From: a virus
Direction: 5' to 3' (one strand)
IMG/VR virus record: IMGVR_UViG_3300042924_004437
Location: 1 to 50,504 of that record
DNA: 50,504 bases
The notes beneath the pieces are model-generated. The model saw only the letters and a program-made list of their open reading frames with translations. It was not told the origin of the DNA and searched no databases. The stretch's first letter is position 1. Every line of letters begins with the position of its first letter. Below are positions 38,136-46,057 of the stretch, in pieces. Position numbers and translations under genes: made by a program.

Positions 38136-39945
38136 TGAAAGCCTCCACTGCTGCAATGCGCTCTCCAATCCAGCGCATCACCGGCACCGCCATGCTGTTG
38201 CCCAGCGCCTTGTAGCGCGGGCCGTCAGGGCAATCCTCTGAGCCTTTCTTGCGCCACGGGATGGCGGTGTAATCGTCGGGGAAGCCTTGCAGGCGCTCGC
38301 ACTCGCGCGGGGTGAGGCGGCGGACGGCGGATGCAATCGCTACAGATGCGTAATGCCGACGCGTTAAAGTTGGATTGACGCCGCTTGTGTCTGGAGTTGT
38401 AAAAGACATATTAGCTTCAAACGCCACCGTAGGCGGATGCGCGCCTGCCGCCAGTGGGTGGCACGGATCACCGGCTTGCGGGTTGCTGTAGTTGTGCGGG
38501 CTGCTGATCTGGGTGGTGTCAAAGGCGATGGCTGGCAAAGGATGCCCACCACCTGTTGGGCTGCCTTTCATGATCGGCCCCGTTGGCTCCCACGGCTCAT
38601 GACCGTTGTTTTCATAGTCAACGCCGCCAATTAAGGTAAACGGCGTGACGACGAAGTCGCCGCCCTGATTGCCACTCACTGGGCCTCCCGCCATGATCGG
38701 CTGCGCCACCTCAGTCTCGCGGGCCTTGTAGTCCTTGCCGCTGTTCATCGGCATGATGGAGTAGGCCACGGCTGGCATATTGCCGCCGCCGTCTCCACCC
38801 TTGCGGATAGTCGGGCAGATGTTGTCACCTGCGTCAGCTCCGTGGTCGCCCTTGCTGAAGGCGATATAGTTGGTCTGCTTCATGCCAGACGAAGCGGCCA
38901 GTGCGCCAACGATCTGGCCATCCCCGTTGATGTAGCGCACCTCATCGCGGGTGTTCTGGGCAAAGGCGATGATCTGCTTAGGGTTCGTACTTTCCAGCGT
39001 AGGCATGACATGGCGGTGTTCGCCCGTCCCGCCGTGGATGTTGTTGTACCGCCCGGGGTGATCATAGGCCACTGCGTGGCTGTGACCGGCTTGTAACGTG
39101 TACGCCGGATCGCCCGCATTACCCACACCGACACCCTCTCGGCTGCTGTTTGAGGTATCAGCACCGCGCAGTCCAAGTTGCGTGTTGATCGGATACGCCA
39201 CGTCAGGCACGAACAGCGGGCAGCCTGCGTTGACGTGCTGGTTGTTCTGTCCCCACTTGCTGGCGAAGTCAGTGTCGAGGGTGCAGGCCACACTCGCGGG
39301 CCAGCCTACAGCAGGTCGCTCCCCTCCGGCATCGCCACGCTCTCCAGCGCCCGTTGCAGCGCCGCTGGCAGCGTCTTGCCGCGCTTCTCGGCTCGGCGCA
39401 GGATGCCCTGACATGCTGTGGCGCTCAAAAAGAACCGCTGCGGCAGGTCGCCAGTCTCCAAGGTATCCGACAACGAACACACGACGGCGGCGCTGGGCCA
39501 CTCCGAAGTACTGAGCGTCAAGCACTCGGTAGGCCCACCCATACCCGAGTTCGCCCAAGCCCCCGAGTATGGAACCAAAGTCCCGTCCGCCGTTGCTTGA
39601 CAAGACGCCGGGGACGTTCTCCCAAACCACCCATCTGGGCCGCTTTCGGTCAGCAAGCCTAAGAAACTCAAGGGCCAAGTTGCCACGGTCGTCATCCAGT
39701 CCGCCTCTGAGGCCAGCGACGCTGAACGACTGGCAGGGGGTTCCTCCGACAAGAAGGTCAATTGCTCCATATTGATCTGCTCCTATGGTGGTGAAGTCGC
39801 CGTGCAGTGGCACGGTTGGATAGTGATGCGCCAACACGGCGCGCGGAAATGGCTCAATCTCACTAAAAAAAGCAGGCTGCCAGCCAAGCGAATGCCATGC
39901 GGCGGTTGCGGCTTCGATGCCGCTGCAAACTGATCCGTATTTCAC
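38125..39945 (-). CDS. DNA (cytosine-5) methyltransferase with long repeat-bearing insertion
   Basis: GTG 39945 overlaps the upstream stop (GTGA) and has GGAGG in front. Of 606 residues, the first 160 carry motif I (GSVCSGIEAA), motif IV with catalytic Cys71 (GGTPCQSFSVAG), ENV at 109-111, and QRRRRVFVVG. Motifs IX and X (RRLTPRECERLQGFPDDY, YKALGNSMAVPVM) are at the end. Between them are about 360 residues with at least five degenerate units of the type PTI-x-GG-x-G-x-x-PAVA, replacing the usual shorter target-recognition region. It probably protects phage DNA against host restriction; no cognate nuclease is seen. Confidence 0.92.
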   Translation of the reverse strand: MKYGSVCSGIEAATAAWHSLGWQPAFFSEIEPFPRAVLAHHYPTVPLHGDFTTIGADQYGAIDLLVGGTPCQSFSVAGLRGGLDDDRGNLALEFLRLADRKRPRWVVWENVPGVLSSNGGRDFGSILGGLGELGYGWAYRVLDAQYFGVAQRRRRVFVVGYLGDWRPAAAVLFERHSMSGHPAPSREARQDAASGAATGAGERGDAGGERPAVGWPASVACTLDTDFASKWGQNNQHVNAGCPLFVPDVAYPINTQLGLRGADTSNSSREGVGVGNAGDPAYTLQAGHSHAVAYDHPGRYNNIHGGTGEHRHVMPTLESTNPKQIIAFAQNTRDEVRYINGDGQIVGALAASSGMKQTNYIAFSKGDHGADAGDNICPTIRKGGDGGGNMPAVAYSIMPMNSGKDYKARETEVAQPIMAGGPVSGNQGGDFVVTPFTLIGGVDYENNGHEPWEPTGPIMKGSPTGGGHPLPAIAFDTTQISSPHNYSNPQAGDPCHPLAAGAHPPTVAFEANMSFTTPDTSGVNPTLTRRHYASVAIASAVRRLTPRECERLQGFPDDYTAIPWRKKGSEDCPDGPRYKALGNSMAVPVMRWIGERIAAVEAFNAP

Positions 39946-40949
39946 GCCACTACCTCCGCTTCAGGGAACACCCGCTTCACATTCTCAACTTCTTCGGTCC
40001 CGCACACGGCCGGGTTCGCCAGTATCTCGCGGCTCTTATATGCAGTCGCGCTGTTCTCAATCACGCGATCGCCGATGCGCCACATGACGCTGTGACCGTC
40101 CTCGCTGGGGATCATTGGCCACGGCACCAGATCAGGGTGGATAATGTGATCATCGCAGCCGGTGTGCTGGAAATCGACCGGGATATTGTCGGCCTCGTGC
40201 CGCTCGCAGCGCCAAGTGCTATCCTCTTTCGCCGTCGCATGCGCACATGTGCGGCAATTCACTTCCTTCGTCGGTTGTGATTTGTGGCACAGCTCATGCG
40301 CCGGGCAGAAGCGGCACTGGTACCAGCTGGGATCGGTGCTGATGGGTGGTGGCATGCGATCCGCCAGTGCGATGCGCCGGCCGCGCTCCACCGCTCTGGT
40401 GGCAACGTCGGCGTTGTAGCGAACACGCTCGATATGGAGCCGGTCATCGTCCTTGCAGACCGCCACATAGAGCGCGCGGTCAATGTTGGTACCGTGCATG
40501 TAGACCTGCATCTGGACGAAGTGCATCGGCTTAGATTTCTCAACGCCTTTGGCCGCCATGTCGTCAAAGCTCTTTTTCGAATGCGTCTTGAACTCGGCAA
40601 CGTGGCGCTTTGTCGGCGCCTCTGGCACGCCGCTCTCAATGACGCCGTCAAGGCTGCCGGAGACGTGACTGCCAAAATTGACCCGTTGCTGGCTCGATCG
40701 CACGTCTATCCCGACGTTGCGTAGGTCACGTATGATGACTGCCTCCTCGTGCTGGCCGCGACGGAACAGGCGCAGGATACGTCCCTCAAACGCCTCCACC
40801 ACGGCCCAGCGGAACGACAGCCACAGCCATCGATCGCAAGGGTGGCCCAGCAGGCTGCACCCCAGATGCGGGCGCGGCTTCTCGCTCTGCGATTTATGAT
40901 ATTGGTCGATCAGGTGCGGTATGGTATTTATCGGCTCGGGCAATTTCAT
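39942..40949 (-). CDS. PD-(D/E)xK nuclease, Cas4/RecB-like
   Basis: The 335-residue protein starts at ATG 40949. GSLDGVI with Asp101 and HVAEFKTHSKKS with Glu119 and Lys121 form the nuclease core, and MHFVQMQVYMHGTNIDRALY is the following conserved helix of this family. C-terminal cysteines (WYQCRFCPAHELC, about 209-221; VNCRTCAHA, about 230-238) could hold an iron-sulphur or zinc cluster as in Cas4. It likely generates single-stranded ends for the Sak4-like annealing system. Its stop is coupled to the methyltransferase start. Confidence 0.85.
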   Translation of the reverse strand: MKLPEPINTIPHLIDQYHKSQSEKPRPHLGCSLLGHPCDRWLWLSFRWAVVEAFEGRILRLFRRGQHEEAVIIRDLRNVGIDVRSSQQRVNFGSHVSGSLDGVIESGVPEAPTKRHVAEFKTHSKKSFDDMAAKGVEKSKPMHFVQMQVYMHGTNIDRALYVAVCKDDDRLHIERVRYNADVATRAVERGRRIALADRMPPPISTDPSWYQCRFCPAHELCHKSQPTKEVNCRTCAHATAKEDSTWRCERHEADNIPVDFQHTGCDDHIIHPDLVPWPMIPSEDGHSVMWRIGDRVIENSATAYKSREILANPAVCGTEEVENVKRVFPEAEVVA

Positions 40950-40979
40950 TGACCTGTCTCTCGCTGCTGCGGTTGAGGC

Positions 40980-41015
40980 GTCCCCCCGGCTCCAACCCCA
41001 AAAGGCCGGGGGGAC
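40980..41015. repeat. 11-bp inverted repeat between DUF669 and nuclease genes
   Basis: GTCCCCCCGGC (40980-40990) and GCCGGGGGGAC (41005-41015) around a 14-base loop in the 74-base gap. No T-tract lies on the leftward exit side, so it is more likely an RNA processing or pausing structure than a full terminator. Confidence 0.65.
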
Positions 41016-41023
41016 AAACTCAC

Positions 41024-41530
41024 TTACTTAGCCCAAGGCGGCTTGGCGCTTGCGCTGGCTGGCGCGCCCGATGCGGAACCCGACGCCTTCGGCATCGCCG
41101 CCGTTGAGCCGCCGATCGCCTTCCAGCCCGCGATCTCATTGCGGTCCTGCGTGTAACCGTTGGCGATGTCCTTGGGGCTCGCCTTCTTGATGCGCACCTT
41201 GATGCAGACATTGCCGCCGATCAGCTCGTCGGAATCCTGCACCCGTTGCAGGCCAATGGCGCGCATCAATTCACCCAACTGCTCGCGGCCGATGCGTTCG
41301 GCCTCGACGCTGGGGTTGCGGATGTTCAGGCTGCCGAAAATGACCCGGCCCTGCTGCGTCGGCCCAGTGATGTCGTAGCGGACATCGATCTTGGTGCCGG
41401 TGCCAGCCTTAGTCTGACCGACATCGGCCTTCGTGATCGTGGCGTCATACCAGCCTTCAGGCAGCAGGTCATAGCTGCGCTCAGGCTGCGGCAGGTTGTC
41501 GACGACAAAAGTTTCTTCGAGGAATGCCAT
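41024..41530 (-). CDS. DUF669 family protein, single-strand-binding-like
   Basis: The 168-residue protein has ATG 41530, with AAGGAG formed by the end of the upstream gene. LLPEGWYDATITKADVGQTK, GTKIDVRYDITGPTQQGRVI and FGSLNIRNPSVEAERIGREQ fit DUF669, a family next to phage recombinases and thought to act like an SSB. The C-terminus is a flexible Ser/Ala/Pro tail ending PPWAK. It probably coats ssDNA for the Sak4-like protein at 41910. Confidence 0.8.
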   Translation of the reverse strand: MAFLEETFVVDNLPQPERSYDLLPEGWYDATITKADVGQTKAGTGTKIDVRYDITGPTQQGRVIFGSLNIRNPSVEAERIGREQLGELMRAIGLQRVQDSDELIGGNVCIKVRIKKASPKDIANGYTQDRNEIAGWKAIGGSTAAMPKASGSASGAPASASAKPPWAK

Positions 41531-41535
41531 GTCAA

Positions 41536-41913
41536 TTACTCCTTGGTGATGGTGAACGAGGGACGGCCCGGTGTGGCCGTTATTGCGTCAAGCAGTGGGG
41601 TTGTGATTTCCGGCTTGGCTGCTTTCCAAGCGAAGGCGTTGATTTCCGGTTTCCACCGGAACAGGCTTGCAAGATGGTCGCTCAGGCCGTTCTCCGCCGC
41701 CAGCTCTTGCAGCTTGTCGGCGTTGATCTTGCGGTTGATGCGGCCCTCGATCTTGACCTTGTACGTGTCCGCATCAAAGTTGAGGGTGCCCTCCAGCGTT
41801 TCGGCCACGCCAAAGGTCTTGACCATCGCATCCTCAAGATCGCGGCGGGTCTTGGTCGCGGCTGTCTCAGCCGCCTTGGCGTCCAGCCACTGCTGGTAGA
41901 TCGAGGCGGTCAT
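41536..41913 (-). CDS. conserved recombination-module protein (possibly DUF7173)
   Basis: ATG 41913 overlaps the Sak4-like stop by four bases; a longer upstream frame is a shadow. The 125-residue product has a helical opening (SIYQQWLDAKAAETAATKTR) and a conserved core EGTLNFDADTYKVKIEGRIN, then ADKLQELAAENGLSDHLASL and FRWKPEINAFAWKAAKPEIT. I recall this protein beside phage Sak4/DUF669 genes, perhaps as DUF7173. Its function is unknown; a recombinase accessory is likely from context. Confidence 0.68.
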   Translation of the reverse strand: MTASIYQQWLDAKAAETAATKTRRDLEDAMVKTFGVAETLEGTLNFDADTYKVKIEGRINRKINADKLQELAAENGLSDHLASLFRWKPEINAFAWKAAKPEITTPLLDAITATPGRPSFTITKE

Positions 41914-42587
41914 GCTGCACCGCCAATCTTGGCGATGACGGCACCGAGATCCGGCGCCTCCCACGTGTCCAGCTTGCCCGAGCGGTCCTTGGCCAGCCAC
42001 GCGCCGTCGCCGTCGCACATCAGAGCGCGCTGGGTCACGCCGTCGGCGTCACGTTCGACCCGAAGCGCCAGCACCTCGTCGAAGAAGTACGGCAGCCCCT
42101 GCGTCAGCGACTTACCGGGCATGCCCGGATTGTAGAGCAGCTTGCCCATCTCATCCTGCGACTTCTCCAGCTTGGCACTCATGTAGATGTGCTTGCCGGG
42201 CAGGTCGCGGAACGCGCGGATGAGTTCCTGCATGGTGGTGTTCAGTTCACCATATGCCGCGCGGCCGTCCTTGTTCTTGCGCAGTTCGTGGGCCAGCACG
42301 ACCTCGGCGACCTCGCTGATGCTGTCCAGCGCCACGCTCTGATATGATGCCGCCTCGGTCGACGACTTGGCCCACTCATACGCCTCACGCAGATCATCCA
42401 TGCCGGTGATCTCAATGTAGGGAAGGTCGGCGTCTTGGATTGACAGCAGACCACCCTCCGCCGACAACACCACCGGGTTCGGTAGCGTGCGGATCAGGCT
42501 CGTCTTGCCGGCGCCAGCCTGCCCGTAGCAGAGCAGCTTGACGCCGTTGGCGGACAGTCCGCCCGTCTGTTTCAGATTGATTGCCAT
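41910..42587 (-). CDS. Sak4-like RecA-fold ATPase, annealing/recombination
   Basis: ATG 42587 with CGGAGAGCCATT upstream; 225 residues. YGQAGAGKTS (21-30) is Walker A; residues about 75-100 (YQSVALDSISEVAEVVLAHE) hold the Walker B-like LDS element; GKHIYMSAKLEKSQDEMGKL follows. This is the short RecA-like Sak4 / AAA_24-type protein of phages that promotes single-strand annealing with an SSB partner. It is the first gene of the leftward operon, with the SSB-like and nuclease genes downstream. Confidence 0.85.
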   Translation of the reverse strand: MAINLKQTGGLSANGVKLLCYGQAGAGKTSLIRTLPNPVVLSAEGGLLSIQDADLPYIEITGMDDLREAYEWAKSSTEAASYQSVALDSISEVAEVVLAHELRKNKDGRAAYGELNTTMQELIRAFRDLPGKHIYMSAKLEKSQDEMGKLLYNPGMPGKSLTQGLPYFFDEVLALRVERDADGVTQRALMCDGDGAWLAKDRSGKLDTWEAPDLGAVIAKIGGAA

Positions 42588-42704
42588 AATGGCTCTCCGT
42601 CGTTAGCACCTGTCGGACCATCCAGTCGGTGCGTAAAAGGGTCTTTACAGCGCCTATCGTGCGGTTGTAAACCCCCCAATGTGCAAAAATCAACGGGGTC
42701 GAAA
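42588..42704. promoter_or_regulatory. divergent control region with TTTACA/TGTAAA dyad
   Basis: This 117-base gap separates the leftward Sak4 operon from the rightward regulator and primase genes. TTTACA (42644-42649) and TGTAAA (42666-42671) are inverse complements 16 bases apart. A minus-strand TTGATT (42693-42688), 18 bases, TACAAC (42669-42664) is a modest leftward promoter candidate. The dyad is a plausible operator for the Cro-like protein encoded just to the right. Hexamer matches are weaker than at 10660. Confidence 0.5.
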
Positions 42705-42887
42705 ATGCTCACACTGGAACAGATACGAACTGCGCTTGACGATCGTAATGTCGAAAAGGTTGCGGAGCGCACGGGCATCCATCGCAACACCATCGGGGCG
42801 ATCCGCAACGGCACGAACGCCAATCCGACATATGCGACGATGAAAGCGCTGTCTGACTATCTGACTGCGGCCACCGTCGATGGTTGA
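42705..42887 (+). CDS. Cro/CI-like HTH regulator
   Basis: I chose ATG 42705 (CGGGGTCGAAA upstream), 60 residues; an earlier ATG-less extension adds only non-homologous residues. LTLEQIRTALDDRNVEKVAE, RTGIHRNTIGAIRNGTNANP and TYATMKALSDYL are a complete lambda-repressor-type helix-turn-helix with recognition helix near residues 29-37. At the divergent region it probably controls leftward early versus rightward replication transcription. It overlaps the primase gene by eight bases. No lysogeny genes accompany it, so a Cro-like role is favoured. Confidence 0.85.
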   Translation: MLTLEQIRTALDDRNVEKVAERTGIHRNTIGAIRNGTNANPTYATMKALSDYLTAATVDG

Positions 42888-44907
42888 CCTCACCAACATA
42901 TTGGGTGGCCCGTGGTCACCGCCGAAAGTGGCGCAGCCTGATCCACCGGCCGTGCAGCTGCTGGATGCCATGCAGCGATCGGGACTAACGCCGCCGCGTG
43001 AGATTGTCCTCGATGGCAAGCTGCACCGCTTCAACTCCGGCACGAAGGGAAGCCCCGGCGCCGGCGACAAATCCGGCTGGTACGTGGCCTACTCGGATGG
43101 CATCCCCGCCGGCCGTTTCGGCTGCTGGCGCGCTGGCATCGAATCGACGTGGCGCGCAGACGTGGGCCGGAACTTGACCCCGGCCGAGGAAATGGCCCAC
43201 GCCCGCCGCATGAACGAGGCCAAAGCCGCCCGCGATGCAGAGACGGCTCGTACCCGCGAGACCGCCGCCAACACCGTCGAGGCTATCTGGGTCGGTTGCA
43301 TGGGCGCCGATCCGGCGCATCCCTATCTGGCGCGCAAGGGCGTCGCCGTGCATGGCTCCCGCGTCACGGGCGATGGCCGGCTGGTCGTGCCGCTCTATAC
43401 GCCAGACGGGCATCTGGCGTCGCTCCAGTATATCGATGTGGACGGCGGAAAGCTGTACCACTCCGGCGGCCAGACTGGCGGCTGCTATTGGATCGTCGGG
43501 ACGATGGATGAGCCGGGCACCGTCTACATTGCCGAAGGTTTCGCCACGGCCGCGACCATCCACGAAGTCACCGGGCGCCCCTGCGTCGTGGCCTACTCGG
43601 CCTCCAACCTCGTACCCGTCACCGGCTCGATACGCGAGCTGGTTGGGATCGCGGCGCCAATCACGATCGTGGCAGACAACGACACATCCGGCACGGGCCA
43701 GAAATACGCCGATCAGGCCAGTGCCAAGCACGGCGCGCGGGTCGTCATGCCCCCCATCCCCGGCGATGCGAACGACTACGTGCAGGCGGGGCATGATCTG
43801 AGGGCGCTGCTGAACCCGCCGCCTGCAGTCACAGATTGGCTCACTCCGGCCGATGACTTCTGCCTCGAGCCCGCGCCGATCAAATGGCTGGTCAAACACT
43901 GGCTGCAAGAGCAAGCCCTCATCATGGTGCACGGCCCGTCAGGTGGCGGCAAAACTTTCGCCGTGCTGGACTGGAGCCTGCACATCGCGTCGGGTCGCAC
44001 CGACTGGCATGGCCATCGCGTCAAGCCCGGCCCAGTGGTCTATCTGGCCGGCGAGGGCCATCACGGCTTGCGCAGCCGCGTTGCCGCGTGGAAGCAGCAC
44101 CACAAAGCCGGCACACTGGACATGTGGATTTCCAAAACCGGCACGGACCTGAACACGCCAGAGGGCTATCAGCGGGTGGTCGATGCCATTCGCGCGCTGC
44201 CACACCCACCCAGCCTCATAAACGTCGACACGCTGCATCGCTTCCTGTTCGGCGATGAGAATAGCTCCGTCGACGCCAAGACCATGATCGACGCCTGCGC
44301 GGCTCTCATGCGGGAGTTCAACTGCTCTGTGCTGCTCGTCCACCACACCGGCGTTGCCGATGAGGCCCAACACCGGGCGCGCGGATCGTCCGCATGGAAG
44401 GGCGCGCTCGAGATCGAGATCAGCGTCGTCCCCGCCAAAGGCGACACGCCAATCCAGATCGTGCAGCGCAAGTCCAAGGACGCAGAAGAGGCCGAGCCGA
44501 TCTTCGCAAACCTCCAGTCCGTTGCCATCAACGGCTGGCTGGATGAGGATGGCGAGCCGGTTACCAGCGCCGTGCTTGTAACCGCAGAGGCACCCCCAGA
44601 GCGGAAAAAAGAATCCAAATTGGATACATGGCGCAAGATGTTCGAAAGCGCGTGGTTCGATTCCGGCGCCGAAATCGCCAACGGGAAGCCATTTGTGTCG
44701 CGATCGGCGCTGCTCGATTACCTCAAAATCAAGCTGGATTTGAGCGAGGCATATGCCCAGCAGTACCTCAAACCAAGCGTCACCGACAAGCTGATCGGGG
44801 TGCTGACCTTGGCCGAAATTGTGGAGAAAAATGGGGTCGGATTTGCCGTAATTTGCCAAAAAACGGCGGACAACATGATGATGGCCCGAAATGGCCAAAA
44901 AGCCTAG
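42880..44907 (+). CDS. primase-helicase (TOPRIM plus RecA-like ATPase)
   Basis: The 675-residue protein starts at ATG 42880. The N-terminal part (about 45-85, FNSGTKGSPGAGDKSGWYVA) resembles phage/plasmid primase heads. TOPRIM elements are VYIAEGFATAATI (about 215) and IVADNDTSGTG (about 263). The RepA/DnaB-like ATPase has GPSGGGKTF (about 353) and SLINVDTLHRF (about 446). A winged-helix-like tail follows. It would make primers and unwind DNA at the phage origin; the adjacent repeat-rich gap at 44908 is a candidate origin. TAG stop. Confidence 0.9.
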   Translation: MVDLTNILGGPWSPPKVAQPDPPAVQLLDAMQRSGLTPPREIVLDGKLHRFNSGTKGSPGAGDKSGWYVAYSDGIPAGRFGCWRAGIESTWRADVGRNLTPAEEMAHARRMNEAKAARDAETARTRETAANTVEAIWVGCMGADPAHPYLARKGVAVHGSRVTGDGRLVVPLYTPDGHLASLQYIDVDGGKLYHSGGQTGGCYWIVGTMDEPGTVYIAEGFATAATIHEVTGRPCVVAYSASNLVPVTGSIRELVGIAAPITIVADNDTSGTGQKYADQASAKHGARVVMPPIPGDANDYVQAGHDLRALLNPPPAVTDWLTPADDFCLEPAPIKWLVKHWLQEQALIMVHGPSGGGKTFAVLDWSLHIASGRTDWHGHRVKPGPVVYLAGEGHHGLRSRVAAWKQHHKAGTLDMWISKTGTDLNTPEGYQRVVDAIRALPHPPSLINVDTLHRFLFGDENSSVDAKTMIDACAALMREFNCSVLLVHHTGVADEAQHRARGSSAWKGALEIEISVVPAKGDTPIQIVQRKSKDAEEAEPIFANLQSVAINGWLDEDGEPVTSAVLVTAEAPPERKKESKLDTWRKMFESAWFDSGAEIANGKPFVSRSALLDYLKIKLDLSEAYAQQYLKPSVTDKLIGVLTLAEIVEKNGVGFAVICQKTADNMMMARNGQKA

Positions 44908-45064
44908 CGTATCTACGCGTACTTTTTGAAAAGATACGGTGGAAGTCATTGAAATACAAAGGAAAGTGGTTGTGGCGTATCTTAGATCGTATCTTCACCG
45001 GGGCAGGGCGAGTCAGCGTACCGTATCGTACTCCCCCCCTAAGGGGGGATACGAAAAGTACGCT
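44908..45064. other. candidate replication origin: CGTATC repeats and nested palindrome
   Basis: The largest non-coding gap (44908-45110, 203 bases) follows the primase gene. CGTATC occurs directly at 44908, 44976, 44988 and 45022 and inverted at 44933-44938 and 45048-45053. AGCGTAC (45015-45021) and GTACGCT (45058-45064) enclose the last direct/inverted pair and a CCCCCC/GGGGGG stem, forming a nested palindrome of 50 bases. The stretch 44920-44975 is AT-richer. Iteron-like repeats plus a dyad next to a primase suggest an origin; a regulatory hairpin is the alternative. Confidence 0.5.
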
Positions 45065-45110
45065 ACGAGCGGTACGTTTCGAGACGGGCTGAAGTGGGGT
45101 GGAATTGGGC

Positions 45111-45389
45111 ATGAAAATTGATCAGGTCTTGGGGGAGCGTGGCACCCGATATGGGACGTTCGTGGAGTCGGCGCTCGTCGCCCAAAACGTCAAGGCCGCG
45201 ATGCGGCATAGCGCGGGCTGGCACAGTCTCCCAGCCGATGCGCGTGAGGCGCTCGAGATGACGGCGACGAAGGTCGCGCGCATCCTGTGCGGCGATCCCC
45301 TCTATGTCGATTCGTGGCGCGACATTGAGGGATATGCTAAACTGGTCGCAGATCGGCTGGAGAGCAGCCAAAGCATGGTGGAGGATTGA
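45111..45389 (+). CDS. DUF6378 family protein
   Basis: The 92-residue protein starts at ATG 45111; upstream GTG 45099 is less likely. RGTRYGTFVESALVAQNVKA, WHSLPADAREALEMTATKVA and RILCGDPLYVDSWRDIEGYA are the complete DUF6378 pattern, a helical phage family with conserved acidic residues of unknown activity, sometimes compared with MazG-like folds. It lies between the candidate origin and the terminase genes. Confidence 0.85.
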   Translation: MKIDQVLGERGTRYGTFVESALVAQNVKAAMRHSAGWHSLPADAREALEMTATKVARILCGDPLYVDSWRDIEGYAKLVADRLESSQSMVED

Positions 45390-45391
45390 TC

Positions 45392-45838
45392 ATGGCGCAG
45401 GGTGTGAACATTCGCAGCGCACAGCTGGCTGATCTCATCATTGAGGAACTCACGTCAGGCAAGCCGCTGCGGCAAATCTGTCGCGAGCAGAGCGTTGGAA
45501 AAAGCGCGGTGTACGATTGGCTGGATGATGACGCGGAGTTCCTCGGACGCTTCACGCGCGCGCGCGAACGCGGCGGTCACGAGATCGCCGACCAGTGCAT
45601 CGAGATCGCCGACGATCAAGAGGAGGATCCCGCCTCGCGCCGGGTGCGCGTTGAGACGCGGCTGAAGCTGCTGGCGAAGTGGCATCCTACTCGGTACGGC
45701 GAACAGTCAAAGCTGGCGCTGACCGGCCCGGACGGCGGCGCGATCAAAACTGAGGCGGTGGGCGTGTCGGCGGACGACATGCGTAAACTGACTGAGGCGC
45801 TGCTGCAGCGGCCGACGATCAAGGGAGACGGCAAGTGA
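45392..45838 (+). CDS. terminase small subunit
   Basis: The 148-residue protein starts at ATG 45392 with GGAGG seven bases upstream. The helix-turn-helix LADLIIEELTSGKPLRQICR EQSVGKSAVYDWL (about residues 10-45), then FLGRFTRARERGGHEIADQC and ASRRVRVETRLKLLAKWHPT, match the small terminase family that recognises the packaging site and regulates the large subunit. It stands directly before the large terminase. A cos or pac site is likely nearby but is not identifiable by eye. Confidence 0.88.
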   Translation: MAQGVNIRSAQLADLIIEELTSGKPLRQICREQSVGKSAVYDWLDDDAEFLGRFTRARERGGHEIADQCIEIADDQEEDPASRRVRVETRLKLLAKWHPTRYGEQSKLALTGPDGGAIKTEAVGVSADDMRKLTEALLQRPTIKGDGK

Positions 45839-46041
45839 TAGCGATGTTGCACATCCTTGAGAGGGACCTCGACGACGATCCCGATCCCATTGACGGCAGC
45901 TGGGAGTTCGTCGGGTTGGTGAAGTGGGCGATGGAGATACTGAGCGCCGAGGGGCCCGGTGTCTTCTATTGCGAGAGTGATGACACCTACCTGATCGTCT
46001 GTCTCAATGGCGTATTGGGTTCTTGCATCACGGTCCAATGA
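45835..46041 (+). CDS. small acidic protein between the terminase genes
   Basis: GTG 45835 overlaps the small-terminase stop by four bases (GTGA); ATG 45844 is an alternative. The 68-residue sequence is very acidic at the start (ILERDLDDDPDPIDGSWEFV) and beta-like at the end (GVFYCESDDTYLIVCLNGVL). Unrecognised. Its overlap with a possible upstream start of the large subunit shows tight packing; a packaging accessory is conceivable. Confidence 0.58.
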   Translation: MIAMLHILERDLDDDPDPIDGSWEFVGLVKWAMEILSAEGPGVFYCESDDTYLIVCLNGVLGSCITVQ

Positions 46042-46057
46042 CCCCCATTGTGGGTGG

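Noticed and set aside
40980-41015. Rho-independent terminator in the leftward operon
   Set aside because: Strong stem but no T-tract on the leftward exit side, and genes downstream clearly belong to the same operon; listed only as an inverted repeat.
6266-44907. Genome-wide reassignment of TAG suggested by the amber-interrupted small gene
   Set aside because: Several well-supported genes end at TAG (for example at 6266-6268, 10657-10659 and 44905-44907) with the next gene placed correctly after it.
44939-45121. 60-codon plus-strand frame in the candidate origin
   Set aside because: No ribosome site; the sequence is dictated by repeats and palindromes, and it runs into the DUF6378 start in another frame.
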